Source: Betaproteobacteria bacterium (GTDB lineage Bacteria; Pseudomonadota; Gammaproteobacteria; Burkholderiales; Burkholderiaceae_C). From it: a stretch of 42,871 bases of DNA. The notes under the pieces are model-generated. The model did not search any database and had not been told where the DNA came from. It saw only the letters and a list, made by a program, of their open reading frames with translations. This document shows, in pieces, positions 17,701 through 26,464 of this stretch. A program made the position numbers and the translations under genes. The stretch is from NCBI GenBank assembly GCA_009925925.1, contig RFQA01000006.1:1-42871 (forward strand), read 5' to 3'. The number at the start of each line of letters is the position of its first letter. Position 1 is the stretch's first letter.

Positions 17701-18717
17701 CTAGGCAAAGTCAGCATCCAGCACGACCCGGTAGCGGGCGTTACCACTGCGCAAGTGGGCCACTGCGTCATTCACGCGGGACATGGGGAAGTGTTCCACC
17801 TGCGGAGCAATGCCATGGCGAGCACAAAAGTCCATCATCTTCATGAGCGTGACCGGAGACGGCGTGGGCGATGCCGAGATGCTGCGCTGCCAGGACAGCA
17901 GGCTTCCGGTGCGCAGCTTCATGGCTTCAGTGACCACGCCCACCATGTGCATGCGCCCTTTGGGTGCCAGCGTGCCGAGAAGTGCATCCCACTCCAGGCT
18001 GGCACCCACGGTGACCAGCAAAAAGTCCAGTTGGCCTGCAAAGGCCTTGAGTTCTTTCACATCCACACTCGACACCGTGCGGTGTGCACCCAGCGCGAGC
18101 GCCTCTTCCCGCTTGGAGGGGCTGGAGGTGAACGCGGTCACATCACAACCCCAGGCTTTGGCGAACTTGACGGCCAGATGACCCAGCCCGCCTATGCCCA
18201 CCACACCCACGCGGTCGGTGGGTTTGATGTCGTTGATCACAAAGGGCAAAAACGCTGTGCCACCACCGCACATCAGCGGGCCTGCAGCCGCGGGGTCCAG
18301 CCCCTCGGGAATGGGCAAGGCCCAGCTCCAGTGCGAACGCACCTTGTCGGCAAAACCACCATGGCGGCCGATGATGGTGGGCTGACGCGTGGCGCACAGG
18401 TTTTGCTCGCCCCCCTGGCAGAAGCGGCAGTGCTGGCAACTGTTGCTATGCCAGCCCAGGCCCACACGCTGCCCCACACTGCGCCCCTTGACCTGCGGCC
18501 CCACCGCCACGATGGTGCCCACCACCTCATGCCCGGGCACGACCGGGTAGCTCACCGGAAACCACTCGCTGTCGACCATGGCGAGGTCGGAGTGGCAGAT
18601 GCCGCAGTACTCCACCGCGATCTCCACCTCTTCAGCGCCCATTGTGCCGGGGTCGTAGTCCAGCCGTTGCAGATCAGCACTTTTGCCGGGGGCTGCCCAG
18701 CCGCGAAATGTAGTCAT
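17701..18717 (-). CDS. Zinc-dependent NAD(P) alcohol dehydrogenase (YahK/CAD type)
   Basis: 338 residues. Catalytic zinc site CGICHSDL (with GHEVVG downstream) and structural zinc cysteines in CQHCRFCQGGEQNLC are intact. The Rossmann motif is VVGIGGLGHLAVKFAKAWG. The GLGWHSNSCQHC element is typical of the cinnamyl-alcohol dehydrogenase/YahK group, which reduces aldehydes with NADPH in the cytoplasm. The start at 18717 has AGGAGA 7 bases upstream and gives the standard family N-terminus; the longer frame does not. Upstream of it lies a 12 bp palindrome GCGCCATGGCGC (18747-18758) that may be regulatory. Divergent from the ketoacyl synthase. Confidence 0.92.
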   Translation of the reverse strand: MTTFRGWAAPGKSADLQRLDYDPGTMGAEEVEIAVEYCGICHSDLAMVDSEWFPVSYPVVPGHEVVGTIVAVGPQVKGRSVGQRVGLGWHSNSCQHCRFCQGGEQNLCATRQPTIIGRHGGFADKVRSHWSWALPIPEGLDPAAAGPLMCGGGTAFLPFVINDIKPTDRVGVVGIGGLGHLAVKFAKAWGCDVTAFTSSPSKREEALALGAHRTVSSVDVKELKAFAGQLDFLLVTVGASLEWDALLGTLAPKGRMHMVGVVTEAMKLRTGSLLSWQRSISASPTPSPVTLMKMMDFCARHGIAPQVEHFPMSRVNDAVAHLRSGNARYRVVLDADFA

Positions 18718-18746
18718 AGGGGTCTCCTGCAGAGGTCGTGGCACGC

Positions 18747-18758
18747 GCGCCATGGCGC
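18747..18758. promoter_or_regulatory. 12 bp palindrome between alcohol dehydrogenase and ketoacyl synthase genes
   Basis: GCGCCATGGCGC is a perfect palindrome 30 bases before the dehydrogenase start codon. An operator role is possible, but such GC-rich palindromes arise readily by chance. Confidence 0.25.
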
Positions 18759-18886
18759 AGCGTACCGCGAAGAGGTGGCGCCAAATGTCGACCTTGTAAC
18801 CCCCGCGACTGCCACCGCTTGGACAGATAATCCACCGGCACGGCCCGTTAGCCTGGCCCAGACCAACCCAGCCCGAGAAGACATTT

Positions 18887-20005
18887 ATGCATCGCGTCGC
18901 CATCAGCAGCACCGGAATCTTCACCCCGCCCGAGGTCATTACCAATGCGGAATTGGTGGCCTCGTACAACGCCTATGCGGCCCTGCAGAACGCCCGCTAT
19001 GCCGACGAGATTGCTGCGGGCACCCGGGTAGCGCTCACGGACTCCAGCGTGGAGTTCATTGAAAAGGCCTCCGGCATTCAGCGCCGCTATGTCATGGAAA
19101 AATCTGGTGTGCTGGACCCTGAGCGCATGCGCCCGCACTTCACACCCCGGCCTGACACCGAGATTTCGCTGATGGCCGAAATTGCAGTCAAAGCCTGCCA
19201 GGACACACTCACAGCTGCCGGCAAAACCGCAGCCGATGTGGACGGTGTGATTTGCGCCAGCGCCAACATGCAGCGCCCCTACCCGGCCATGGCCATCGAG
19301 ATTCAGACGGCATTGGGCGTGCAGGGCTACGGTTTTGACATGAACGTGGCCTGCTCTTCCGCCACCTTTGCGCTGGAGCAAGCGGTGAACGCCGTGCGCT
19401 GCGGCAGCGCCCGCGCGGTGCTGGTGGTGAACCCCGAGATCACATCCGCCCACCAGGCCTGGATAGACCGCGACTGCCACTTCATCTTCGGCGATGTGTG
19501 CACGGCCATTCTTGTGGAGCGCCTGGACCTGGCACCCGCCGGCAGCTTTGAGGTGCTGGGCACCAAGCTGCTGAGCACTTTCAGCAACAACATCCGCAAC
19601 AACAACGGCTTCATGTCGCGCTCGGAAGACCGTAACCCGGACGACCGCGATCAGCTCTTCCGCCAGGAGGGCCGCAAAGTGTTCAAAGAGGTGTGTCCCA
19701 TGGCGGCCGAGCACATTGAACAGCACTTGAAATCTCTTGACCTCACGCCGCAACAGGTGCGACGTTTCTGGTTGCACCAGGCCAACCTGGGCATGAACCA
19801 GCTGATTGCCAAAAAACTCTTGGGGCGAGAGGCGACGCTGGACGATGCGCCGGTGATTCTGGACGAATTCGCCAACACGGCGTCGGCGGGCTCCATCATC
19901 TCTTTCCACCGCCACCACGCTGACATTGCAGCGGGTGAGGTGGGAGTGATCTGCTCGTTCGGAGCAGGCTACTCCATCGGTAGCGTGGTGGTGAAGCGCC
20001 TGTAA
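18887..20005 (+). CDS. Beta-ketoacyl-ACP synthase III, PA3286-like
   Basis: 372 residues, thiolase fold. Catalytic triad Cys156 (MNVACSSATF), His297 (WLHQANLGMN) and Asn330 (EFANTASAGS). The long N-terminal region (SYNAYAALQNARYADEI, EKASGIQRRYV) and the motif FSNNIRNNNGF match the 373-residue Pseudomonas aeruginosa PA3286 group rather than housekeeping FabH (about 317 residues). PA3286 condenses medium-chain acyl-CoA, mainly C8, with malonyl-ACP, shunting beta-oxidation products into fatty acid synthesis (established). GAGAAG precedes the ATG by 6 bases. An acyl-CoA synthetase 1.1 kb downstream could supply substrate. Confidence 0.9.
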   Translation: MHRVAISSTGIFTPPEVITNAELVASYNAYAALQNARYADEIAAGTRVALTDSSVEFIEKASGIQRRYVMEKSGVLDPERMRPHFTPRPDTEISLMAEIAVKACQDTLTAAGKTAADVDGVICASANMQRPYPAMAIEIQTALGVQGYGFDMNVACSSATFALEQAVNAVRCGSARAVLVVNPEITSAHQAWIDRDCHFIFGDVCTAILVERLDLAPAGSFEVLGTKLLSTFSNNIRNNNGFMSRSEDRNPDDRDQLFRQEGRKVFKEVCPMAAEHIEQHLKSLDLTPQQVRRFWLHQANLGMNQLIAKKLLGREATLDDAPVILDEFANTASAGSIISFHRHHADIAAGEVGVICSFGAGYSIGSVVVKRL

Positions 20006-20018
20006 GGCCGGGCGCTTC
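19993..20018 (+). terminator. Hairpin over the ketoacyl synthase stop codon
   Basis: Perfect 8 bp stem GAAGCGCC/GGCGCTTC with a 10-base loop containing the stop codon. There is no T-tract, so it may only protect the 3' end. It sits in the convergent junction with the GNAT gene. Confidence 0.35.
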
Positions 20019-20031
20019 GGAAGTGGGACCC

Positions 20032-20559
20032 TTAATTCAGGGGACGCTTAAGGCGCATTTCTTCGATCTTGACGGCACCGAATTGCACGGTCTTGGCGGT
20101 GTTCATTTCGCGCTTGAAACCGGCGAGCTCGTGGAAGCGCATGGCGCGCTCGTTGGCAATCGGCAGCCACACGCTCACGTTGGCGCAACCTTCTTCGAGC
20201 AGACCTTCACGGGCAGCATCCCACAGGGCCAGGCCTACGCCTTTGTCCCAGTGGCTGGAGGCGACGTAAATGGCCCAAATCTCGCCCATGGTGGGTGGGG
20301 TGCCCTTGTCGCGGGAACGGTCAAAACCAACGAAACCGACAATCTTGTCGTCATCCATAGCCACCTGAACCTGGGGTTCGGCGTACTCAATCGCTTCGCG
20401 CCAGTAAGCCTGGCGCTTGTCCAAGGGGGTCACGGGAACCGGTGTATCGGCCAGCATGCTTTTGAAGGCTTCGCGAACAGAAGAATTGTGGAGCTCAGCG
20501 ATGGCTTTGGCATCACGTAGTGTGGCGGGGCGAACCTTGAAAGTAGTCGTACTGGACAT
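20032..20559 (-). CDS. GNAT-family N-acetyltransferase
   Basis: 175 residues. The acetyl-CoA site lies in IWAIYVASSHWDKGVGLALWDAARE, where the Q/RxxGxG/A loop reads WDKGVG, followed by VWLPIANERAMRFHELAGFKRE, the usual motif B and beta 7 end. The N-terminus FKVRPATLRDAKAIAELHN is canonical. The substrate is unknown; PhnO-like and streptothricin-like subgroups are both possible. The start at 20559 was chosen to match the family; an upstream frame adds 20 hydrophobic residues without support. Convergent with the ketoacyl synthase. Confidence 0.88.
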   Translation of the reverse strand: MSSTTTFKVRPATLRDAKAIAELHNSSVREAFKSMLADTPVPVTPLDKRQAYWREAIEYAEPQVQVAMDDDKIVGFVGFDRSRDKGTPPTMGEIWAIYVASSHWDKGVGLALWDAAREGLLEEGCANVSVWLPIANERAMRFHELAGFKREMNTAKTVQFGAVKIEEMRLKRPLN

Positions 20560-20672
20560 GTCTAACGCAAACTCAAGCAAAATTGAAAAAAAGAGCGTGA
20601 TTGTCGCAGCATTCGACAAAGGCCTCTTACGCTGCCATTTTTCAGGGCTTTGACAGCCCGACCACCCACCGG

Positions 20673-20990
20673 ATGACCACCCCCAAAAGCCAAGTCACAC
20701 CTACAGCAAGCCACCAAGTTTCGGTGCTGCCCGACGGGTTGAACTTCGTGACCAATGGGGTGGCCAGCGTGCTGGAATCCGGCCTGCTAGGGGGTGTGGA
20801 ACTGCCGAGCTCTTGCCGCAACGGCACCTGCCGCGAATGCATGTGCCGGCTGGTATCGGGCAACGTACGCTATCGCATTGACTGGCCGGGCCTCAGTGCT
20901 GACGAAAAGGCCGAGGGCTGGTTTCTGCCCTGCGTGGCCTTGGCGCAGTCGGATTTGCAAATCGAACAGCCCTTCGCGCAAGCGCGCTGA
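20673..20990 (+). CDS. Small 2Fe-2S plant-type ferredoxin
   Basis: 105 residues. Cluster ligands fit C48-x4-C53-x2-C56 with the fourth at C87 (LPCVA), the plant-type ferredoxin arrangement; an extra Cys58 sits in CRECMC. Such stand-alone domains carry electrons to oxygenases, desaturases or reductases. No reductase partner is adjacent. The protein begins at the ATG at 20673, giving a short N-terminal tail before the VSVLPDG strand. It shares its 113 bp upstream region with the divergent GNAT gene. Confidence 0.87.
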   Translation: MTTPKSQVTPTASHQVSVLPDGLNFVTNGVASVLESGLLGGVELPSSCRNGTCRECMCRLVSGNVRYRIDWPGLSADEKAEGWFLPCVALAQSDLQIEQPFAQAR

Positions 20991-21095
20991 ATCGGTACAA
21001 ACACGGGGGTCGCAGGCATGCGGCACCTAGGGTCATCACCATTGCCCCGTCCGTATGCCAAAAGAACAATGCCCTGAAACCACACAGGGACCACC

Positions 21096-22790
21096 ATGAC
21101 ACCCATCACCGTACAACCTGCCGACCTGCCTCTGGCCTGCCTGTACCGCTGGGAGAAGGAGCGCCCCAACGAAATTTACCTGTCGCAGCCCATGAGTGGC
21201 GGGCAGGTGCTGGAGATCACCTGGGCCCAGGCCGCCGGTCAGGTACGCTGCATGGCCCAGTGGCTGCAGTCCCAAGGCTGGCCTGCCGGCAGCCGGGTTG
21301 CCATCATCGGCAAAAACAGCGCGCATTGGATTCTGGCTGACATGGCCATTGCCATGGCGGGCTACGTGTCGGTGCCCATTTATCCCACCTTCAACGGTGA
21401 GGCCCTGAGCTACATCCTGCTGCACAGCGAGAGCAAGGCCTTGTTTGTGGGCAAGATGGATGACATTGCCAACTTGCGCACCGGTGTCCCCCCTGAGCTG
21501 CCACTGATTGCCCTGCCCTTGGCACCCAATATGCATGCCCACCAATGGTTGGAACTGGTCAGCGCCACCAGCCCCATGGCTGCGAGCCCTGAGCCCGCAG
21601 GAGAGAACACCAGCACCATCATTTACACCTCGGGCACTACCGGCAAGCCCAAGGGCGTGGTGCACACCTTCAACAGCATGGCTTGGGGCGTGAGCTGCGC
21701 CACGCAGCGCTTCCCCATGAGCAGCGCGGACCGCTATATCTCGTACCTGCCTCTGGCGCATGTGGCAGAACGCATGTTGATTGAGCAGGCATCCCTGCGC
21801 TATGGCGGGCACATATTCTTTGCCGAGTCTTTGGACACTTTTTTGCAGGACCTGCAGCGCGCCCGGCCCACCATCTTTTTCTCGGTGCCGCGCCTCTGGG
21901 TCAAGTTCCAGCAGGGTGTGCTGGGCAAGGTACCGGCCAAGAAGCTGCGCACCTTGTTGAGCCTGCCTGTCATCAGCACATTGGTACGACGCAAGATTCT
22001 CAAGGGCCTTGGCTTAGACCAATGCCGCATTGCTGCAGGGGGGGCAGCGCCCATGCCCGCCGATGTGCTGCAGTGGTACCGCAACCTGGGTCTGGACCTG
22101 GTCGAGGTCTATGGCATGACCGAAAACAGCGGCGTGTCGCACTCCACTTTGCCCGGCTCGCGCCAGACCGGCTCGGTCGGCAAACCCTATGACGGTGTGG
22201 AAAGCAGGATAGACACCGACAGCGGCGAGATACAGATGCGCAGCCCGGGCCTGATGAAAGCCTACTACCGCGAACCTGAGCTCACAGCCGAAACCTTCAC
22301 GCCGGATGGCTGGCTGCGCACCGGGGACAAAGGTCACATGGACCGCGAGGGCTACCTCAGCATTACCGGGCGGGTCAAGGACATGTTCAAGACTAGCAAG
22401 GGCAAATACATCGCACCCGCGCCGATTGAGGACAAACTGGTCACACACAGTTCCATTGAAGCTTGTGCGGTGACGGGCGCCAACTTTGCCCAGCCGTTTG
22501 CTTTGGTCATGCTGTCACCCGACGCTATCGATCTGAGCAAAACTTCGGAAGGACGAAACACCTTGGAAAAGGCGCTGGAGGTGCATTTGCACGATGTGAA
22601 CCAGCAGTTGGAACCGCACGAGAAGCTGGATTTTCTGGCTGCTGTCACCACCACGTGGACCGCAGAAAACGGCATGGTGACCCCTACTCTAAAGGTCAAA
22701 CGCCCTTGCATAGAAACCGCCTACGGCCCATCGTTTGAGCGCTGGTCCCACATGAAAAAAGGGGTAGTCTGGGCTGACAGCACCGCATAA
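21096..22790 (+). CDS. AMP-forming acyl-CoA synthetase (long-chain type)
   Basis: 564 residues. The P-loop-like motif TIIYTSGTTGKPKGVVH (about 175-191), the adenine-binding segment VYGMTENSG, and the hinge region GWLRTGDKGHMDREGYLSITGRVKD, which is split in the usual way, are all present. The C-terminal lysine signature is FKTSKGKYIAPAPIE. This pattern (TSKGKYIAPAPIE) belongs to the eukaryote-like long-chain/bubblegum synthetase branch (FAA1/FadD15 type) more than to E. coli FadD. It would activate fatty acids to acyl-CoA in the cytoplasm. AGGGA lies 6 bases before the ATG. Confidence 0.93.
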   Translation: MTPITVQPADLPLACLYRWEKERPNEIYLSQPMSGGQVLEITWAQAAGQVRCMAQWLQSQGWPAGSRVAIIGKNSAHWILADMAIAMAGYVSVPIYPTFNGEALSYILLHSESKALFVGKMDDIANLRTGVPPELPLIALPLAPNMHAHQWLELVSATSPMAASPEPAGENTSTIIYTSGTTGKPKGVVHTFNSMAWGVSCATQRFPMSSADRYISYLPLAHVAERMLIEQASLRYGGHIFFAESLDTFLQDLQRARPTIFFSVPRLWVKFQQGVLGKVPAKKLRTLLSLPVISTLVRRKILKGLGLDQCRIAAGGAAPMPADVLQWYRNLGLDLVEVYGMTENSGVSHSTLPGSRQTGSVGKPYDGVESRIDTDSGEIQMRSPGLMKAYYREPELTAETFTPDGWLRTGDKGHMDREGYLSITGRVKDMFKTSKGKYIAPAPIEDKLVTHSSIEACAVTGANFAQPFALVMLSPDAIDLSKTSEGRNTLEKALEVHLHDVNQQLEPHEKLDFLAAVTTTWTAENGMVTPTLKVKRPCIETAYGPSFERWSHMKKGVVWADSTA

Positions 22791-22813
22791 GGCAGCTGGG
22801 GTAAGCTCACCCC

Positions 22814-23545
22814 ATGCGAGCAAGCCTGACCTTCCTCCAGCGCAGTGCCATCACTGCGCTTTTTTGTTTCTGTTGCGTACTACTCGCGTGGCCTCTAGCT
22901 GGGCATGCACAGCCCGGCGGCATGGCAGAACGGACACGCGCCTGCACAGCCTGCCATGGCGAGCAAGGCAAGGCCGGGCCTGATGGCTACTACCCCCGAA
23001 TTGCGGGAAAACCTGCCGGCTACTTGTACAACCAGCTGCAAAACTTTCAGGAAGGGCGCCGCCAGTACAGCCCCATGCAGCACCTGATTGCCCCCCTGAG
23101 CGACGATTACCTGCGGGCCATGGCGGACTACTTTGCCAGCCTGCATGTGCCCTACCCTGCGCCAGCCACTGCCATGGTAGCCCCTGATGTCCTGGCGCGC
23201 GGCAAGGCGCTGGTGCTGCAGGGCGATGAAAGCCGGCGCTTACCCGCCTGTATCGCCTGCCACGGCCAGGCCCTAACCGGACTACAACCCGGTGTTCCCG
23301 GTTTGCTCGGCTTGCCACGTGACTACCTGAACGCCCAACTGGGCGGATGGCAAACCGGCCAGCGCAGAGCCCACGCGCCTGACTGCATGGCAACCATCGC
23401 CAAGCGCCTGAGCGATGCAGACGTGAATGCCATCTCCCAGTGGTTGTCGTCCCAACCCGTGCCTGCCAATAGCACGGCGGTATCGGTGCGACCAGCGCGA
23501 CCCGCGCAACTGAGCCCCCTGCCTGAATGCGGAAGCGCGCCATGA
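22814..23545 (+). CDS. Diheme cytochrome c, c4-like
   Basis: 243 residues with an uncleaved-looking or cleavable signal (hydrophobic ALFCFCCVLLAWPLAGHA, likely cleavage after GHA). Two heme sites, CTACH (44-48) and CIACH (146-150), in two similar halves, each followed by a PRIAG or VPGLLGL segment as in cytochrome c4. Periplasmic electron carrier. It overlaps the next gene by four bases (ATGA), so the two cytochromes are cotranscribed and probably form one electron-transfer unit. The 23 bp gap from the acyl-CoA synthetase allows readthrough. Confidence 0.9.
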   Translation: MRASLTFLQRSAITALFCFCCVLLAWPLAGHAQPGGMAERTRACTACHGEQGKAGPDGYYPRIAGKPAGYLYNQLQNFQEGRRQYSPMQHLIAPLSDDYLRAMADYFASLHVPYPAPATAMVAPDVLARGKALVLQGDESRRLPACIACHGQALTGLQPGVPGLLGLPRDYLNAQLGGWQTGQRRAHAPDCMATIAKRLSDADVNAISQWLSSQPVPANSTAVSVRPARPAQLSPLPECGSAP

Positions 23546-24819
23546 AAAAGATTTTTGCCGGACTCTGCGCTGCGGCTTTGTTGTTCGTCGTGGTAGCGGA
23601 ATGGGTGGCACCGGCGGTGCGCAAGCCAACGCCATCGCCACAAGCTCTACCCGCGATCCAAGACGCCACTCAGGTGCAGCGCGGCGCTTACCTGGCACGC
23701 CTAGGCAATTGCGCCCAATGCCACACCGCGCGTGGCGGACAGGCATACGCGGGTGGGGATGGCTTGCAAACACCATTCGGGCGTGTGTATCCCGGCAACC
23801 TCACTTCCCACACCACCGCCGGCATTGGCCAGTGGAGCGAGGGCGATTTCTGGCGTGCCATGCACCAGGGCGTGGGACCTGACGGGCGCGTGCTGAACCC
23901 CGCCTTTCCGTACACCAGCTACACCCGGGTGAGCCGCGCCGACAGCGACGCCTTGTTTGCGTACCTGCGCACCCTGCCTGCATATGACACAAAGAACAAG
24001 TCGCACGATTTACCTTGGCCACTCGGCACCCAGACCGCACTCACTGCATGGCGCATCCTGCATTTCAGCGAAGCGGAAACAACAACCATCGCCCAGGTAG
24101 ATGCAGCCCCTTCGGCACGCCGAGGCTCTGAACTGGTGCAAGGCCTGGGGCACTGTGCTGAATGCCACACCCCGCGGAACCGGCTGGGCGGTCTGCGCAC
24201 ATCCGCCGCTTGGAATGGTGCCACCTTGCCCGATGGCCGCTGGTACGCGCCCGCCTTGAATGACCCATCGGAAGCCGGGCTCAGTAACTGGGAAGCTGCT
24301 GACATCGTCACCCTGCTGACGCAAGGGCAACACGGTCAAGCCTATGTGGCGGGCCCGATGGCCGAAGTCGTGCGCAACAGCACCCAGTACCTGGAACCGG
24401 GGGATGCCATGTCCATGGCGCTTTATTTGCAAACGCTGAACCAGGGAGCGGCCGCCCCCAAACCAGCGGCGGCCTCAGGTCGCGAGAACGCCTTGGGCGC
24501 GAAACTGTACGACAACCATTGCGCCCAATGCCACGGTAAAAGCGGTGAAGGAGTGGAGAGCGCCTACCCTGCCCTGGCAGGCAACCGCACTGTGCTGATG
24601 GACAACACCAACAACCTGGTCCTGATCTTGCTCAAGGGGGCATATGGGCCCTCCACCGCCGGTAAACCACAACCCTTTGGCATGCCGCCGTACCAGTTTG
24701 CACTCAATGATGTGGAGATGGCCAGCGTGCTCAGCTTCATCCGCAACAGCTGGGGCAACCATGCGGCGCCCATGACTGAGTTTGATATAAACAAGATTCG
24801 CAACACCCCCAACCGATAG
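23542..24819 (+). CDS. Triheme cytochrome c (alcohol dehydrogenase cytochrome-subunit type)
   Basis: 425 residues with an N-terminal hydrophobic anchor or signal (MKKIFAGLCAAALLFVVVAEW). Three heme motifs: CAQCH (57-61), CAECH (205-209) and CAQCH (327-331). The flanking patterns (GDGLQTPFGRVYPGNLTS, WSEGDFWRAMHQG, GPMAEVVRNSTQYL) match the triheme subunits that pass electrons from membrane alcohol, aldehyde or gluconate dehydrogenases to ubiquinone or oxidases. No flavin, PQQ or molybdenum dehydrogenase is encoded nearby, so its partner must be elsewhere or be the diheme protein. The ATG at 23542 (ATGA overlap, GGAAG upstream) is preferred over one 15 bases earlier. Confidence 0.92.
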   Translation: MKKIFAGLCAAALLFVVVAEWVAPAVRKPTPSPQALPAIQDATQVQRGAYLARLGNCAQCHTARGGQAYAGGDGLQTPFGRVYPGNLTSHTTAGIGQWSEGDFWRAMHQGVGPDGRVLNPAFPYTSYTRVSRADSDALFAYLRTLPAYDTKNKSHDLPWPLGTQTALTAWRILHFSEAETTTIAQVDAAPSARRGSELVQGLGHCAECHTPRNRLGGLRTSAAWNGATLPDGRWYAPALNDPSEAGLSNWEAADIVTLLTQGQHGQAYVAGPMAEVVRNSTQYLEPGDAMSMALYLQTLNQGAAAPKPAAASGRENALGAKLYDNHCAQCHGKSGEGVESAYPALAGNRTVLMDNTNNLVLILLKGAYGPSTAGKPQPFGMPPYQFALNDVEMASVLSFIRNSWGNHAAPMTEFDINKIRNTPNR

Positions 24820-24826
24820 GCTCACC

Positions 24827-26464
24827 ATGCACACCTCTTTCCGACTGATTCCCTTGTGTTCCGCACTCGTGTTAGCGGGCTGCGCAGGCCTTCCTTCAAC
24901 AGGCCCCCAAGCGGATAAGGAATACGCCATCACCATCCTGCACACCAACGACCACCATGGCCGTTTCTGGAAAAACCGGGATGGCGAATACGGCATGGCC
25001 GCTCGCAAAACCGTGGTGGACCAAATTCGCAAGGAAGTGGCGGCCGCAGGCGGCTACAGCCTGCTGCTCGATGGTGGTGACGTGAACACCGGCGTGCCCG
25101 AGTCGGACTTGCAAGACGCCGTGCCCGACTTCCGCGGCATGAACCTGCTGGGTTATGACGCGATGGCGGTGGGAAACCACGAGTTCGACAAGCCCCCCGT
25201 GGTGCTGCAAATGCAGCGCGACCTGGCGACCTTCCCGATGCTGTCCGCCAACATCTACCGCGATGGCAAGCGCATGTTTGAGCCCTACAAGCTGTTCAAC
25301 CTGGGTGGTGTTCGCGTGGCGGTGATGGGATTGACCACCGAAGACACCCAGAAAATGGTGCACCCCGACAACATCCGCAACATCGAATTCCGCAATGCGC
25401 AGACTGAAGCTGCGAAGGTGGTTCCCGAGTTGCGCGGTAAAGCCGACGTCGTGATCGCTGCTACGCACATGGGGCACTATGCCAATGGCCTGCATGGCAC
25501 CCAGGCGCCCGGCGATGTAGAACTGGCCCGCGCGGTCAAAGGCATCGACATGGTGGTAGGCGGCCACAGCCAAAACACGGTGTGCATGCAGGCCGAAAAC
25601 GTCCGCGATACGGCCTATGTGCCGGGCCAGCCCTGTGCCCCCGACCGGCAGAACGGCACCTGGATCGTGCAGGCCCATGAGTGGGGCAAGTACGTGGGCC
25701 GGGCCGACTTCACCTACAAGAACGGCGAATTCAAGCTGGTGAAGTACGCCCTCATCCCCATCAACCTCAAAAAGCCCGTTAAAACGGCAGACGGCAAGAC
25801 CAGCCTTGTGACCTACACCCCGGAGATTGCCGAGTCTCCAGAAATGCTGCAAATGCTCAAGCCTTTCCAGGAATTCGGGCAGCAAAAATTGATGATGGAA
25901 GTGGGTAGCAGCGATGGCAAGCTCGAAGGCGACCGCAGTGTGGTGCGCAGCCAGCCCGCCGCTTTGGGCGTGATGATCGGCCGATCCATGATGGAGAAAA
26001 CCAAGGCGGACTTTGCCGTGGTCAATGCGGGTGGTGTGCGCGAGTCGCTGCCTGCCGGCAAGATCACTTACAAAGACGTAGTCACCGTGCATCCCTTCGG
26101 CAACACCGTTGCCCTGGTAGATTTCACGGGCAAGGAAGTCATGGATTACTTGGGTGCGATTGCGAAAATGACCCCGGGCTCTGGTGCCTTCCCGCAATTT
26201 GCAGGCATACGCCTTGTCATCGACCAAGGTGCGGTGTTGCAAGCCAGCGTGGCAGGTAAAGCGATCGATCCCGCTGGCAAATACCGCATGGCCATCAACA
26301 ACTTTGTAGCCGCTGGCGGCGACGGTTACCCCAAAGTGGTGGGGCACCCCAGCTACGTGGACACCGGCTTTGTGGATGCGGATGTACTGCGCAGCTTCAT
26401 TGCTGCGCACAGCCCGCTGAAAGCTGCTGATTACCAGCCGGGTGACCAAGTGGTTCGCCGCTGA
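24827..26464 (+). CDS. ushA: UshA-type 5'-nucleotidase/UDP-sugar hydrolase, predicted lipoprotein
   Basis: 545 residues. Hydrolyses nucleotides, UDP-sugars or NAD outside the cytoplasm. Metal-site motifs are LHTNDHHGRF, GGDVNTG, GNHEFDK, ATHMGHYANG and GGHSQN; the C-terminal substrate domain ends with NNFVAAGGDGYP. The match to E. coli UshA runs end to end (EYGMAARKTVVDQIRKEVAA, APGDVELARA, WIVQAHEWGKYVGRADF). Unlike E. coli UshA it has a lipobox (LVLAGC, Cys19), so it is probably membrane-anchored, as in NadN-like enzymes. It begins 7 bases after the triheme gene and its stop overlaps the kinase start (TGATG). Confidence 0.94.
   Translation: MHTSFRLIPLCSALVLAGCAGLPSTGPQADKEYAITILHTNDHHGRFWKNRDGEYGMAARKTVVDQIRKEVAAAGGYSLLLDGGDVNTGVPESDLQDAVPDFRGMNLLGYDAMAVGNHEFDKPPVVLQMQRDLATFPMLSANIYRDGKRMFEPYKLFNLGGVRVAVMGLTTEDTQKMVHPDNIRNIEFRNAQTEAAKVVPELRGKADVVIAATHMGHYANGLHGTQAPGDVELARAVKGIDMVVGGHSQNTVCMQAENVRDTAYVPGQPCAPDRQNGTWIVQAHEWGKYVGRADFTYKNGEFKLVKYALIPINLKKPVKTADGKTSLVTYTPEIAESPEMLQMLKPFQEFGQQKLMMEVGSSDGKLEGDRSVVRSQPAALGVMIGRSMMEKTKADFAVVNAGGVRESLPAGKITYKDVVTVHPFGNTVALVDFTGKEVMDYLGAIAKMTPGSGAFPQFAGIRLVIDQGAVLQASVAGKAIDPAGKYRMAINNFVAAGGDGYPKVVGHPSYVDTGFVDADVLRSFIAAHSPLKAADYQPGDQVVRR

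Noticed and set aside
25455-25490. Repeat-like CGCTGCTACGCAC in ushA
   Set aside because: Encodes the conserved AATHMGH metal motif, so protein conservation explains it.
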